Shown piece after piece: positions 8,558 to 17,614 of a stretch of DNA of 42,165 nt; positions within the stretch are counted from its first letter, which is position 1; every line of letters begins with the position of its first letter. Under the pieces are notes generated by a model. It did no database searches. It had not been told where the DNA came from and saw nothing but the letters and a program-made list of their open reading frames with translations. The stretch is taken from positions 1 to 42,165 of the forward strand of contig JBFLXR010000018.1 in NCBI GenBank assembly GCA_040757065.1, given 5' to 3'. Origin of the DNA: JBFLXR01 sp040757065. GTDB taxonomy: Bacteria; Pseudomonadota; Gammaproteobacteria; Burkholderiales; Gallionellaceae. A program made the position numbers and the translations under genes.

Positions 8558-9514
8558 TTACCAGCGCACCAATGCTGCGCCCCATGTGAAGCCTCCGCCC
8601 ACCGCCTCCAGCAACACATGTTGACCGGCTTGAATTCTACCATCCCGCACAGCGGTATCCAACGCCAGCGGTATCGAGGCTGCCGAAGTATTGCCATGCT
8701 TATCGACGGTCACTACGACTTTATCCATGCTCAGACCGATTTTCTTGGCCGTGGCCTCCATGATGCGGATATTGGCCTGATGCGGCACCAGCCAATCGAT
8801 TTGACTGCCTTGCATGTTTTGCCCGGTCAGAATCTCTTCAACCACCTCGCTCAGCACTTTCACGGCGAATTTAAAGACAGACTGCCCGTCCATTTGAATA
8901 TAAGGGTCGCCCTGCACTGCCCCGTTACCGATATATCCTGCCGCCTTCAGCATGTCGCGATGACTGCCGTCCGCATGCAGGCGTGAAGCAACGATACCCG
9001 GCGTTTCGCTACGCTGCAGCACCACCGCACCGGCGCCGTCGCCGAACAACACACAGGTAGTCCGATCTTGCCAGTTCAACAGGCGGGACAGCACTTCCGT
9101 CCCCACAACCAGCGCCGTGCGCGCCTGACCGTTGCGGATATACATATCGGCAGTGGTCAGCGCATAGACGAAACCGCTGCAAACAGCCTGAATATCGAAA
9201 GCAGGCCCCTGCTTGACGCCCAGCTTATCTTGCAAAATGCATGCTGTGCTGGGGAAAGTCTGATCGGGTGTGGTCGTCGCCACGATAATCAAATCGACTT
9301 TATCGGCAGCGATCCCGGCAGCCTCGATTGCCTTGCGGCTGGCGTGCAGCGCAAGATCACTCGCCATCTCGCCTTCTGCTGCAATATGGCGCTCAACGAT
9401 CCCGCTGCGCGTCATAATCCAGTCATGTGTCGTTTCGACCATTTTTTCCAGATCATGGTTGGTCAAAACCTTTTCGGGCAAATAGCTTCCGGTGCCGATA
9501 ATTTTCGAGTACAT
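8558..9514 (-). CDS. fabH: Beta-ketoacyl-ACP synthase III
   Basis: A 318-residue condensing enzyme that starts fatty acid synthesis from acetyl-CoA and malonyl-ACP. The triad is visible: Cys112 in AVCSGF, His in VPHQANIRI and Asn in HGNTSAAS. The start is the ATG at 9512-9514 (MYSKIIGTGS), which forms an ATGA overlap with the plsX stop. The longer open frame up to 9634 runs through plsX in another frame and is not credible. Confidence 0.96.
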   Translation of the reverse strand: MYSKIIGTGSYLPEKVLTNHDLEKMVETTHDWIMTRSGIVERHIAAEGEMASDLALHASRKAIEAAGIAADKVDLIIVATTTPDQTFPSTACILQDKLGVKQGPAFDIQAVCSGFVYALTTADMYIRNGQARTALVVGTEVLSRLLNWQDRTTCVLFGDGAGAVVLQRSETPGIVASRLHADGSHRDMLKAAGYIGNGAVQGDPYIQMDGQSVFKFAVKVLSEVVEEILTGQNMQGSQIDWLVPHQANIRIMEATAKKIGLSMDKVVVTVDKHGNTSAASIPLALDTAVRDGRIQAGQHVLLEAVGGGFTWGAALVRW

Positions 9515-10557
9515 CAGTTCGCTCCCTCTGCCGCCTGCTGTTCGACGGACGACAAATGCCATTTTTCGATGTGTTCGCTGATTTGATGCAACATACCGCC
9601 GCGCGCTTCTTCTGCCGCGCGCTCGATTGCACACAAGAAAGCAAAACTGTCTGCAGAGCCGTGACTTTTTACGACGATGCCGCGCAATCCCAGCAAACTT
9701 GCGCCGTTATAGCGACGATGATCGACGCGACGTCGGAAAGCATTGATAACAGGCTTCGCAATCAAACCGGCGACTTTGGTGAAAATATTGCGGGTAAATT
9801 CTTCGCGCAAGAAGCTGCCCAACATTTTCGCTAGCCCCTCAGTGGTTTTCAGCGCAACATTGCCGACGAAGCCGTCACAGACCACCACATCGGTTATACC
9901 CTTGAAAATATCGTTGCCTTCCACGTTGCCGTAGAAATTCAAATCGCTTTCCTGCAACAGTTTGGCAGCTTGTTTCACAACTTCGTTGCCCTTGATGTCT
10001 TCACTACCGATATTCAGCAGACCAACGCTCGGACTTGCCTTATGTTCGAGTACACTGACCAATGCTGAACCCATCAGAGCAAATTGCAGCAAATGTTCGG
10101 CATTACAGTCGACGTTGGCACCAAGGTCGAGCATACAGACTTCACCCTTGACGGTCGGCAAGAAGGAAGCAATGGCAGGGCGATCAATCCCAGACATCGT
10201 TTTCAGCACATAACGAGCGGTGGCCATCAGTGCGCCGGTATTCCCCGCGCTGACGCAAGCCGACGCTTCGCCGCTTTTGACCAGATTAATCGATACGCGC
10301 ATCGACGAATCTTTTTTGCCGCGCAAAGCGAGTTGAGGAGATTCATCCATGCCGACCACTTCGCTGGCGGCATGAATACGCAAATTAGGACCGGGCGCAA
10401 CGTGAAGCGCACGTAACTCAGCTTCAATTGCATCAGGCAACCCGACCAGAACGATCGTATCGTTCGGGTGTTTGCGCAGATAATCGATTGCAGCGGGAAC
10501 AGTGACATGAGCGCAATGGTCGCCGCCCATGGCATCAATGGCTAAAGTGACATCCAC
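9514..10557 (-). CDS. plsX: Phosphate acyltransferase PlsX
   Basis: A 347-residue enzyme that makes acyl-phosphate from acyl-ACP and phosphate, the entry to phospholipid synthesis by the PlsX/PlsY route. The N-terminal TLAIDAMGGD and the SAGNTGALMA motif are diagnostic. It is a peripheral membrane protein with no TM helix. It lies between rpmF and fabH and ends in an ATGA overlap with fabH. Confidence 0.96.
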   Translation of the reverse strand: MDVTLAIDAMGGDHCAHVTVPAAIDYLRKHPNDTIVLVGLPDAIEAELRALHVAPGPNLRIHAASEVVGMDESPQLALRGKKDSSMRVSINLVKSGEASACVSAGNTGALMATARYVLKTMSGIDRPAIASFLPTVKGEVCMLDLGANVDCNAEHLLQFALMGSALVSVLEHKASPSVGLLNIGSEDIKGNEVVKQAAKLLQESDLNFYGNVEGNDIFKGITDVVVCDGFVGNVALKTTEGLAKMLGSFLREEFTRNIFTKVAGLIAKPVINAFRRRVDHRRYNGASLLGLRGIVVKSHGSADSFAFLCAIERAAEEARGGMLHQISEHIEKWHLSSVEQQAAEGAN

Positions 10558-10599
10558 CAGGCGAACCTCTTAGCGCAGTTACTGGAAGAAGGAATGATA

Positions 10600-10628
10600 A
10601 ATGCTGCGCCGTTGCCGGACGCAGCATT
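10600..10628 (-). promoter_or_regulatory. Hairpin between rpmF and plsX
   Basis: Nine-base inverted arms AATGCTGCG (10600-10608) and CGCAGCATT (10620-10628) surround an 11-nt loop, 16 bp after the rpmF stop and 42 bp before the plsX start. On the transcribed strand the stem is followed by TATCATTCC, without a proper U-run. It may be a weak attenuator or an RNA-stability element that lowers plsX-fab expression relative to L32, rather than a full terminator. Confidence 0.4.
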
Positions 10629-10644
10629 CTTGCAAACAGCAGAC

Positions 10645-10824
10645 TTACTCGCTCTTCGCCTTGGCAACCTTCTTGCCGCGGTAGTAACCGTTCGGGCTGA
10701 CATGGTGGCGCAGATGAGTTTCGCCAGTGGAAGGCTCGACAGCCAGCGCCGGGTTGGTCAGAAAGTCGTGCGCACGATGCATACCGCGCTTCGACGGGGA
10801 CTTTTTATTCTGTTGAACTGCCAT
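10645..10824 (-). CDS. rpmF: 50S ribosomal protein L32
   Basis: A 59-residue basic ribosomal protein, read directly from the minus strand: it begins MAVQQNKKSPSKRGMHRAHD and contains HHVSPNGYYRGKKV. Arrangement and length match bacterial L32 of the form without zinc-binding cysteines. The ATG at 10822-10824 is preceded by GAGTTAT. It lies between yceD (32 bp upstream) and plsX, the conserved yceD-rpmF-plsX order, which links ribosome and lipid synthesis. Confidence 0.95.
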   Translation of the reverse strand: MAVQQNKKSPSKRGMHRAHDFLTNPALAVEPSTGETHLRHHVSPNGYYRGKKVAKAKSE

Positions 10825-10856
10825 GATAACTCCTCAATAAATCCAAATTAAACCGG

Positions 10857-11348
10857 TTAATTCTTCTTCAACCCTGCCAACACCGCGAACGGGTTAGCAT
10901 CCGGCTGAACCAAATGCTCGCTTGCCATGCGGCAGCTACCTTCTTCATGCTTCGACGCAAACGGCAAAGCGAGTAAAATCTCATCCTCAACCAAGGCCAG
11001 CACATCCATATGCTTATCCGCCGGGATACTGTCTTCCTCCTCTTCTTCAAGAGGAGACGCCTCCCAGTCCGGGTCTTGCGACAACCGCAACCGGGAAGTT
11101 TGCCGGATGCTATATCCCAGTCCTCTCAGACAGCGCTGACAACGCAAATTGCAGTCGCCCTCGAGCGACAATTCCAAATGTGCCTCACCTTGCTTATCCT
11201 GAAAGCCGCGTAAAACGTAACGCACCGCGCCCTCAGTATCCGCCAGCACATCGTGCAAACGAACCAACTCGCGCACCGGAATTTCACCGTGCATCGTCTT
11301 GCCCATCAGGGCAAAATCCAGACTATCAATGAAAGGCCGTGCAAACAT
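10857..11348 (-). CDS. yceD: YceD family protein (DUF177), 23S rRNA accumulation protein
   Basis: A 163-residue DUF177 protein, the usual partner upstream of rpmF. The conserved GDCNLRCQRCLRGLG segment carries Cys66, Cys70 and Cys73. An acidic stretch near 97-105 and the C-terminal DANPFAVLAGLKKN are also family-typical. E. coli YceD has been linked to 23S rRNA accumulation; the biochemical role is unknown. It is divergent from maf, with only 55 bp between the two starts. Confidence 0.9.
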   Translation of the reverse strand: MFARPFIDSLDFALMGKTMHGEIPVRELVRLHDVLADTEGAVRYVLRGFQDKQGEAHLELSLEGDCNLRCQRCLRGLGYSIRQTSRLRLSQDPDWEASPLEEEEEDSIPADKHMDVLALVEDEILLALPFASKHEEGSCRMASEHLVQPDANPFAVLAGLKKN

Positions 11349-11403
11349 GAGGCGCGCATGATATATATTTCCACTCTTTCTGTCAAAAAGATAAGGAAAA
11401 TTC

Positions 11404-11988
11404 TTGAATTCTCAGCCTATTGTTCTGGCTTCCACCTCCGTTTACCGGGGTGAACTGCTTGCCCGTCTGCGCATACCCTTCCAAACCACAGCCCCAGACG
11501 TCGACGAAACGCCTTTGCCGGGTGAGTCGGCACAGAAAACTTCGCTGCGACTTTCGCGCGAAAAAGCCCGTGCAGTGGCTTCCCGTTATCCCGATGCACT
11601 GATTATCGGCTCCGATCAGGTAGCTTTGCTCGACGGTGCGCAGCTGGGCAAACCCGGCAATCACGAGAATGCTGTGCGTCAGCTCCAAGCATTGCGCGGC
11701 AGAACCGTAGTTTTTTATACCGCATTGACCTTATTCAATGCGCGCACCGGCAAAGAGCAAAGTGCTGTTGCCGAAAACCGCGTAACCTTTCGCATGCTAA
11801 GCGACAGCGCAATCGAAAACTACCTGCGTCTGGAGCAGCCCTATAACTGCGCTGGTAGCGCCAAATCCGAAGGATTGGGCATCGCGCTCATCCAGAAAAT
11901 GGAAGGCGACGACCCGAACGCTCTGATCGGTCTGCCGCTCATCTTACTGATCGACATGCTCCAGCAGGAAGGCGTATCCCCGGTCTGA
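11404..11988 (+). CDS. maf: Maf/YceF-family nucleotide pyrophosphatase
   Basis: A 194-residue Maf-like protein. The N-terminal IVLASTSVYRGELL motif and Asp71 in IIGSDQVA, the catalytic base of the family, are present. The sequence CAGSAKSEGLG places it with the YceF branch, which hydrolyses 7-methyl-GTP, rather than the dTTP/UTP branch. The start is a TTG at 11404 with AAGGAAAA just upstream; no in-frame ATG is available. It is divergent from yceD as in E. coli, and convergent with bcsZ 23 bp away, with no visible terminator between. Confidence 0.9.
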   Translation: MNSQPIVLASTSVYRGELLARLRIPFQTTAPDVDETPLPGESAQKTSLRLSREKARAVASRYPDALIIGSDQVALLDGAQLGKPGNHENAVRQLQALRGRTVVFYTALTLFNARTGKEQSAVAENRVTFRMLSDSAIENYLRLEQPYNCAGSAKSEGLGIALIQKMEGDDPNALIGLPLILLIDMLQQEGVSPV

Positions 11989-12011
11989 GCCAGGGCCGTG
12001 CGTTTTCTTAG

Positions 12012-13139
12012 CTAGTGTCCGCACCGTCGCCAGGAAACATCCAGTGTGCCATCTGCGCTGAAATTAAAATACTGAGTCCAGCCGCGTCCGAACAGTGACA
12101 ACGCATGATCGTAATAGGTCCGCGGCAGTGCGGAAGCCGGGGTTTTGACATCCACAGCCCCGGCCGCGCGGCGCAAGTAAGGCGTCCATGCGCCGTAAAA
12201 CGCAATCGGTGCTTCTCCGCTGCCTGCCCCGGTCTGAACGTGCACTTTCTCAAATAAGGTCTGCCGTGCGGAAAGCCAACGCTTCGCCGGCACCAAAATC
12301 TCGCGCAGGGCTTTATAAGCAGGGTCGCGGCTATCGAGCATTCCCCACCAGAGGTAGACCCGAATCGATTCGTAGCCGGCATACCCCCCCTTTTCCAAGT
12401 CGCTGCCAAACCCCTTGCCTTCGGTAAATCTGACCCAATCGGGCACGGTACCTTGCACAACCGTTGCACGCAACATATCGGGGACTTGGGCAGCGATTTT
12501 GCCCCACGGCCCCTTGCGGTCGTTCAAACTGAGGTAACGCAAGACCTGTATCGGCAGATAACTCGGATTCAAGCGCCAGACGCCCGGTTCCGGAGTAAAC
12601 CCGTAGGGAGCGGGCAGCAGCATTGGTCCGGCGCCGGGCAGATTCACCACTTCATGCGATGCAATATTGTGCAGCAATGCACGTCCCAGATGGGTATATT
12701 CCGGATGTTTCCACAGTTTTCCCGCCTGCATCAGTGTATAAGACAGCCATAAATCGGCATCGCTGGCCGGATTCGCATCCAACACTTTCCAGCCGCCGTC
12801 CGCCGCTTTCCCCCATTGCCACGCCGGCAGGTGCTTGGATAAATCGCCTTGCGCCAGATTATCGCTTGTCCAGCGCAACAAGCGCTCGAACTGCTGCCGG
12901 TCGTTTGCAGCCAATGCGAAAAACAAAGCATAAGCTTGACCTTCCGAGGTGGTAACCGACTGCGCATCGCGGTCGATTACCCGACCGTCCGCCTGAATGA
13001 ATTGTTCGGAGAATGTCCGCCACTCCGGCCAGTCTGGGCAGGCCGCCCAAACGACCTTCGGCGCGACCAAGAAAAGCGCAGCGATGGCGATATAAAACAC
13101 CAAACGGTAAACGACGACGGTCGTACGCAAACCGGGCAT
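12012..13139 (-). CDS. bcsZ: Endo-1,4-beta-glucanase BcsZ (GH8)
   Basis: A 375-residue secreted endoglucanase of glycoside hydrolase family 8 that trims cellulose in the periplasm during synthesis. The signal peptide ends near residue 33 (VVWAA-CPDW). The proposed acid catalyst is Glu66 in TSEGQAYALFFAL. ASDADLW, NPSYLP and GYESIRVYLWW are further GH8 signatures. It is the last gene of the cellulose operon, 7 bp after the small TPR gene. BcsZ in other bacteria is needed for normal fibre assembly, so its presence supports a cellulose or modified-cellulose product. Confidence 0.95.
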   Translation of the reverse strand: MPGLRTTVVVYRLVFYIAIAALFLVAPKVVWAACPDWPEWRTFSEQFIQADGRVIDRDAQSVTTSEGQAYALFFALAANDRQQFERLLRWTSDNLAQGDLSKHLPAWQWGKAADGGWKVLDANPASDADLWLSYTLMQAGKLWKHPEYTHLGRALLHNIASHEVVNLPGAGPMLLPAPYGFTPEPGVWRLNPSYLPIQVLRYLSLNDRKGPWGKIAAQVPDMLRATVVQGTVPDWVRFTEGKGFGSDLEKGGYAGYESIRVYLWWGMLDSRDPAYKALREILVPAKRWLSARQTLFEKVHVQTGAGSGEAPIAFYGAWTPYLRRAAGAVDVKTPASALPRTYYDHALSLFGRGWTQYFNFSADGTLDVSWRRCGH

Positions 13140-13146
13140 GCCGATT

Positions 13147-13608
13147 TTAATTTCCCGTAGCTTGTTTAGCCGCCCGTCCCTGCACAGTCGCGCCCGACGT
13201 CAGCCACAGCTTTGGCGGTTCCGGCGGCAAACGATCGGGGTACAGTTGCAGATCGGAGGAATCGGCATAACCTCGGACGGCATAACTGTCGCCTTGCTCC
13301 AACTGACTGCGGACAGCCTCTAAATTGGCTGCAATATCCTTACGTCCGGGTGCAAGGCGCACAGCACGCTTCAGCAACACCATGGCCGAATTCAAATCGC
13401 CCTTCGCGGCCAGCGCAACGGCCTGATTATTCAGCGCGACCGGGTCGAAAGGATTAGCCTGGCTGGCCGCCGCATAGATCGCAGCAGCGGATTGAATGTC
13501 GCCGGAGGCCATCTGTCTACCGCCCTCGCGCATCCAATCCTCCGCCCCTGCTTCACATGCGACAGCCAATGCGATCGTCGCCACGAAAAAATGCGTTTTA
13601 CCGATCAT
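13147..13608 (-). CDS. Small periplasmic TPR protein of the cellulose operon
   Basis: About 153 residues from the ATG at 13606-13608, which forms an ATGA overlap with the bcsC stop; the open frame up to 13683 lies inside bcsC and is not the likely start. MIGKTHFFVATIALAVACEA is a signal peptide. TPR-like helices follow, including ASGDIQSAAAIYAAASQANP and LNSAMVLLKRAVRLAPG. The C-terminal third is Pro/Leu-rich and not recognised. The protein resembles a short piece of BcsC-type TPR but is a separate gene. No standard bcs gene name fits. Its place between bcsC and bcsZ suggests a periplasmic scaffold or chaperone role in cellulose export (inference). Confidence 0.75.
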   Translation of the reverse strand: MIGKTHFFVATIALAVACEAGAEDWMREGGRQMASGDIQSAAAIYAAASQANPFDPVALNNQAVALAAKGDLNSAMVLLKRAVRLAPGRKDIAANLEAVRSQLEQGDSYAVRGYADSSDLQLYPDRLPPEPPKLWLTSGATVQGRAAKQATGN

Positions 13609-16600
13609 TCGTTCCACTCCTGAAAATACGGATTCACGCCGCTGGGCTGATACTGCATTTTCGATTTTTGCGGTTCGATCCAATAACGCAAGTAAGCCAT
13701 CCCGACCCCTTGCGTATAGTTGCGGGCATTATCCAGCGAGAAAAAGCCGCCGAGAGTAATTCTGGGCTGCGCCTGATACTCGAATCCGCCGTAGAAACGA
13801 TATCCGAAACCCGCTGTCGACTGTGCCGGATAGTAGGTAGACAGTCCCAGCACGGGGTTGGCCAGCGTGCGCGCCTGCAAGCTGTTCTGCATTGCCGCAT
13901 TATTGGGGAAATAGGCTGAACTCGACTCGGTAAAATATTGCAGGCCGACCGAGCCGCCTAACTGATAAGTCATCCGCTTGCTATGCCCCTTGTAATCGAA
14001 CGGCAGCGACAACCCGACATAAGACTGCGGACTGAAATATCCCCCCTGGCCCAGCGTAAAGTAGCGCAGGTTCTTCTGATAATGCATCGTCGTCAGATTC
14101 ACGCCCGCTGTTACTTCGTCATCCAAAGTCTGCACGAGCTTCCAGTATACGCCGCCGCCCAGTTCGCTCATGTTGTTGGAAGCGACATTTCGTCCGTTCA
14201 ATACCTTGAAAGCGGCATTGCCGTAAATCCCGAAACCGTCTTCCTCGTGGGTTGCTTTGGCACGCATACCGGTCGCAGTTACCCCGCCCCATACCTGACC
14301 GGAAATCGGGTCGGTCGCCCCCGCGTAAGACAGCAAACTATCAGTAACGGAACGGCGAGAAAATTCGACATTCAGTTTGGTATCGTCCGCCTCGTGCTGC
14401 AAACCCAGCCCACCAACGAAATTCTGCACAGCAAACCCAAGCGGACTGGTTCCCGCATCGGCATGCAGCATTTCATTCTTATAGCTCAAATTAAGTGCAA
14501 CACCGCTATCCCGCTGTGGCAAATCGGCGGCATTAGCCAGCGGCACCGCCAGCGCATTACTGCCAAAGCGGCTGGCTGTTAACGCATTGGCCTGAGGCAA
14601 TGCGCCTGCGTCCAGCACGACTGGAGTGACTTTCACCCCGACCTGACTGTCGTAGCCGATCGCCATTTTGCCTTCGACCGGCGTTTCCACTTCCGTCAGC
14701 TGACCCAACCCTGCTTCGCCGTTGCGGACACGCACCGCCAGCCCGCCTGCCGCGGAAGAACTATTGCGAGCATTCAGTGCTTCAATTTCCTGCTGAACAG
14801 TCGGCTCAGCAACTTTTCGGCGCGGCATCGGGGACGGAACTTCCGGCTGCGTCGGGTAGGCCGCCTTCACAAAGCCTTGCGGCTCTGCCAGTACGGAATC
14901 AGCCCGCGGCAAAGCCATACTATGTGCTGGCCTAGAAGCGGTTGCAATGCCGGAATCCGGAACGGCAGTCAGCGGCGGAATCGGTGCAATCGAGCGAACA
15001 GGCGCTTCGGCATAGCCTTGCGGCGCTGTAACCGGCCTGCGGTTTGCAAACGGATTCAGCGCTGGCGACGCGCCTGACTGCGGGCCTGCACCGACCAGAC
15101 GCAAGCCGACCCCGCCTTGCCCGGAGCGTGCCATTTGACGCTGCTCCAGCGATTGCGCTAGCCTGAACAACTGTCCGGCCCTGTCATATTGCTTCTGCGC
15201 CAGCGCCAGACGGCCTGCCAAAGCAATCAGACGAGGATTTTCCGGCTGCACAGACATCGCATCGTTCAGTGCTGCTTCCGCCGCCTCGAAATTGCGCAAA
15301 CTCATCTCAACACCGACATAGGCATAGCGCGCATCCATATTGGACGGCTCCAGACGCACGACATTGGCGTAGATGTCGCCTGCGGTTTCATAATCCCCCG
15401 CAGCGTTATACATCCGTCCAAGCGCCATTTGCACACGCGGGTCGTTCGGGTTGGCCGCCAGCGCGGGATAAAGATAATCGTAAGCCGCTGCCAGATCACC
15501 GTTCTCTCTCGCAGTATCGGCATGGCGCAAAGCCGCCGCCACGCGAAGATCGTTCAATGCGCGCACTTCCTGCGGTTTAAGTTGTTCGCTGCCGATTTGC
15601 CTGAGTACGGCATCCAATTCTGCCAACTGGCCGGTTTTCATCAGCAATCCGGCATACTGCAAACGCATGGCGGCAGAGGGACGGGCTGTCTGCGCCAGCC
15701 CACGCCGCGCAAGTGCGATGGCGCGCGGCGTATCGCCGAGCTCTGCATAAGTCTGCGCTGCTGCCAGCATATATTCCAGGTCGCCGCCCGCAGCTTCTTC
15801 AACTTGCCGCAAGATATCCTGCGCTGCGCCGGTCTGCCCTTGCCTACCCAGCACCGTCGCGCGGTCGCATTGCACATGCACCCACAGACGTTTCTGAAAC
15901 AACCCCATTTCGCGCGTACGGGAATGCTCCGGTATGCGTTCCATGGTATTGATCGCGTCCCACCATTGCTGCTGATCGGCACTCAGCAACGCGCTGGCAT
16001 ACAGTGCGTCCGGCATATCCGGGTATGTATCGACCAGACCATCGATCAGCGAACGCGCTTCTGCCGTGCGTCCTTGGCGCTCATATAGCTTCGCCAGGTC
16101 GACCCTGATCCACGGATCGTTCGGCGCTGCCAGCAACCCCTGTTCCAGTGCATCCAGCGCGGTTGCCGGATCGCCCTGCTCCAGCGCGGTTGCCGCTTGC
16201 TTGCGGTACTGCTTTGCGCGAATCGCGCCATACCCGTCGGCTGTACCGCCGCCTGTCGCCGCCAACTGGTCGGCCAGCAACAATGCTTCATCGTTGCGTT
16301 CCTGAGCAATCAGGGCGCTAATCAAGCCCCGTATGCCGTCGGCGTGCTGCGGTTCGCGGGCAAGCACGGCACGATATTGCGCTTCGGCATCCTTCGGCTT
16401 GCCGCCCTCCAGCAGCACACCGCCCAGTGCGATGCGACCCGCTGGTTCGGCATCGTTTAAATGCACAGCCTGACGCAATTTTTTTTCGGCTGTGGCGAGC
16501 TGTCCTTGCGTAGCCTCGGTTTGTCCTTCCTGCAACAAATTCCAGTATGCTGCGCTTTGGTACGCCTCACCCCAGCGGCGTTCGCCACCCGAGGATTGTG

Positions 16601-17606
16601 CTGCTTTGCCGAGCAAATCGCGGGATTCTGAGAATCGCTCTTGCTTCAGTCGAACGAGGCCGAGACCGCCGAGCGCATCTTTGTCGCGCGGAGAAACGCT
16701 TAATATGTGCGCAAAATGTGTTTCTGCCGCCGCAAGATTACCCTGCCGGTAGGCATCGAAACCCTCCTGACGTTCGCGCGCAAAAGTATCGGCAGCCCCA
16801 TGCTGTGTCGCTTGCTGCGACGTTAGCGCCTCCAATTTGTCGCGTATGGCGGCATCGTCGGCATTCGAAGCCAGATATTGGCGATAGAGCGGCGCATCGT
16901 TGCGCTTAGCGTTCAGCCAAACCAGCGCTTGACGCCAGGATGCATCTGCCTGCTTGCCGACCTCCCGGTGACGGGATAGCGTTGCCAGTTGCTCTATCCC
17001 CTTGCGGCGGGTCGATTCGCGGTAAGTCAGATGCTGCGCATAGGCTAGCGCATAGCGCGCATCGGACGGATTTTCCCGTGCCAACCGCTCCAGACCGTTA
17101 CGCGCTTCATCCCATCCGCCCGAACTGCCCGCCAGCGTTTGATAGTATTCCAAGCCCAAATCGCCAGCAGGTTTATTTCTGTCCAACAAATCCCGGTAGC
17201 GCCGCACCGCCGCCTCATTCTGGCCGCTTTTCGCCAGTGTACGCGCTTCTTGCAGTGCGCCATCGGCGTTGGCAACGCGCGACTGCGCGAGCCGGCTTTC
17301 CAACCGCGCAATCTCCGGAGCGCCAGGGTACGCTTGCTTGAGCTGATTCAGATAATTGCGGGCCGATTCCGTGCGTCCCGCATCGGCTTCATACTGCGCC
17401 AGTCCAGTCAATGCTTCACGATTACTCGGCTCGGTTTTCAGCAATTTGCGCCATGCATCGGCAGCCAGATCGGCACGCCCGCGCTGCTGCCAGTATTGCG
17501 CCTGCTCCAGCAGCATCCGGCCTTGCGCAGTTTCGGCATGCACCGCCGTCGCTTCCAGACACGCTGCCAATATCGTTAAACAGAATACGGCTCTTTTCAT
17601 ATCCAC
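13605..17606 (-). CDS. bcsC: Cellulose synthase outer-membrane export subunit BcsC
   Basis: A 1333-residue protein with a signal peptide (cut near residue 25), then a long array of TPR repeats over roughly residues 30-850, a Pro/Ala-rich linker, and a C-terminal BcsC-type outer-membrane beta-barrel (about 1000-1333; starts near MAIGYDSQVGVKV and ends YLRYWIEPQ). It guides the glucan across the periplasm and out. It is somewhat longer than E. coli BcsC (1157), mostly through TPR and linker. It starts 8 bp after the bcsB stop. The barrel ends with an extra hydrophilic tail instead of the usual terminal aromatic residue. Confidence 0.93.
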   Translation of the reverse strand: MDMKRAVFCLTILAACLEATAVHAETAQGRMLLEQAQYWQQRGRADLAADAWRKLLKTEPSNREALTGLAQYEADAGRTESARNYLNQLKQAYPGAPEIARLESRLAQSRVANADGALQEARTLAKSGQNEAAVRRYRDLLDRNKPAGDLGLEYYQTLAGSSGGWDEARNGLERLARENPSDARYALAYAQHLTYRESTRRKGIEQLATLSRHREVGKQADASWRQALVWLNAKRNDAPLYRQYLASNADDAAIRDKLEALTSQQATQHGAADTFARERQEGFDAYRQGNLAAAETHFAHILSVSPRDKDALGGLGLVRLKQERFSESRDLLGKAAQSSGGERRWGEAYQSAAYWNLLQEGQTEATQGQLATAEKKLRQAVHLNDAEPAGRIALGGVLLEGGKPKDAEAQYRAVLAREPQHADGIRGLISALIAQERNDEALLLADQLAATGGGTADGYGAIRAKQYRKQAATALEQGDPATALDALEQGLLAAPNDPWIRVDLAKLYERQGRTAEARSLIDGLVDTYPDMPDALYASALLSADQQQWWDAINTMERIPEHSRTREMGLFQKRLWVHVQCDRATVLGRQGQTGAAQDILRQVEEAAGGDLEYMLAAAQTYAELGDTPRAIALARRGLAQTARPSAAMRLQYAGLLMKTGQLAELDAVLRQIGSEQLKPQEVRALNDLRVAAALRHADTARENGDLAAAYDYLYPALAANPNDPRVQMALGRMYNAAGDYETAGDIYANVVRLEPSNMDARYAYVGVEMSLRNFEAAEAALNDAMSVQPENPRLIALAGRLALAQKQYDRAGQLFRLAQSLEQRQMARSGQGGVGLRLVGAGPQSGASPALNPFANRRPVTAPQGYAEAPVRSIAPIPPLTAVPDSGIATASRPAHSMALPRADSVLAEPQGFVKAAYPTQPEVPSPMPRRKVAEPTVQQEIEALNARNSSSAAGGLAVRVRNGEAGLGQLTEVETPVEGKMAIGYDSQVGVKVTPVVLDAGALPQANALTASRFGSNALAVPLANAADLPQRDSGVALNLSYKNEMLHADAGTSPLGFAVQNFVGGLGLQHEADDTKLNVEFSRRSVTDSLLSYAGATDPISGQVWGGVTATGMRAKATHEEDGFGIYGNAAFKVLNGRNVASNNMSELGGGVYWKLVQTLDDEVTAGVNLTTMHYQKNLRYFTLGQGGYFSPQSYVGLSLPFDYKGHSKRMTYQLGGSVGLQYFTESSSAYFPNNAAMQNSLQARTLANPVLGLSTYYPAQSTAGFGYRFYGGFEYQAQPRITLGGFFSLDNARNYTQGVGMAYLRYWIEPQKSKMQYQPSGVNPYFQEWNE

Positions 17607-17614
17607 CCCGCGGC

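Noticed and set aside
9515..9634. Extended N-terminus for FabH
   Set aside because: It overlaps plsX in another frame; the start at 9514 fits the family and the ATGA coupling.
13517..13524. Second GGCGGTAG (ops core) on the minus strand
   Set aside because: It lies inside the coding sequence of the small TPR gene, as codons for Gly-Gly-Arg, not in a leader; it shows how easily the 8-mer occurs.
13609..13683. Longer start for the small TPR protein
   Set aside because: It lies in the coding sequence of bcsC; the ATG at 13608 gives a proper signal peptide and ATGA overlap.
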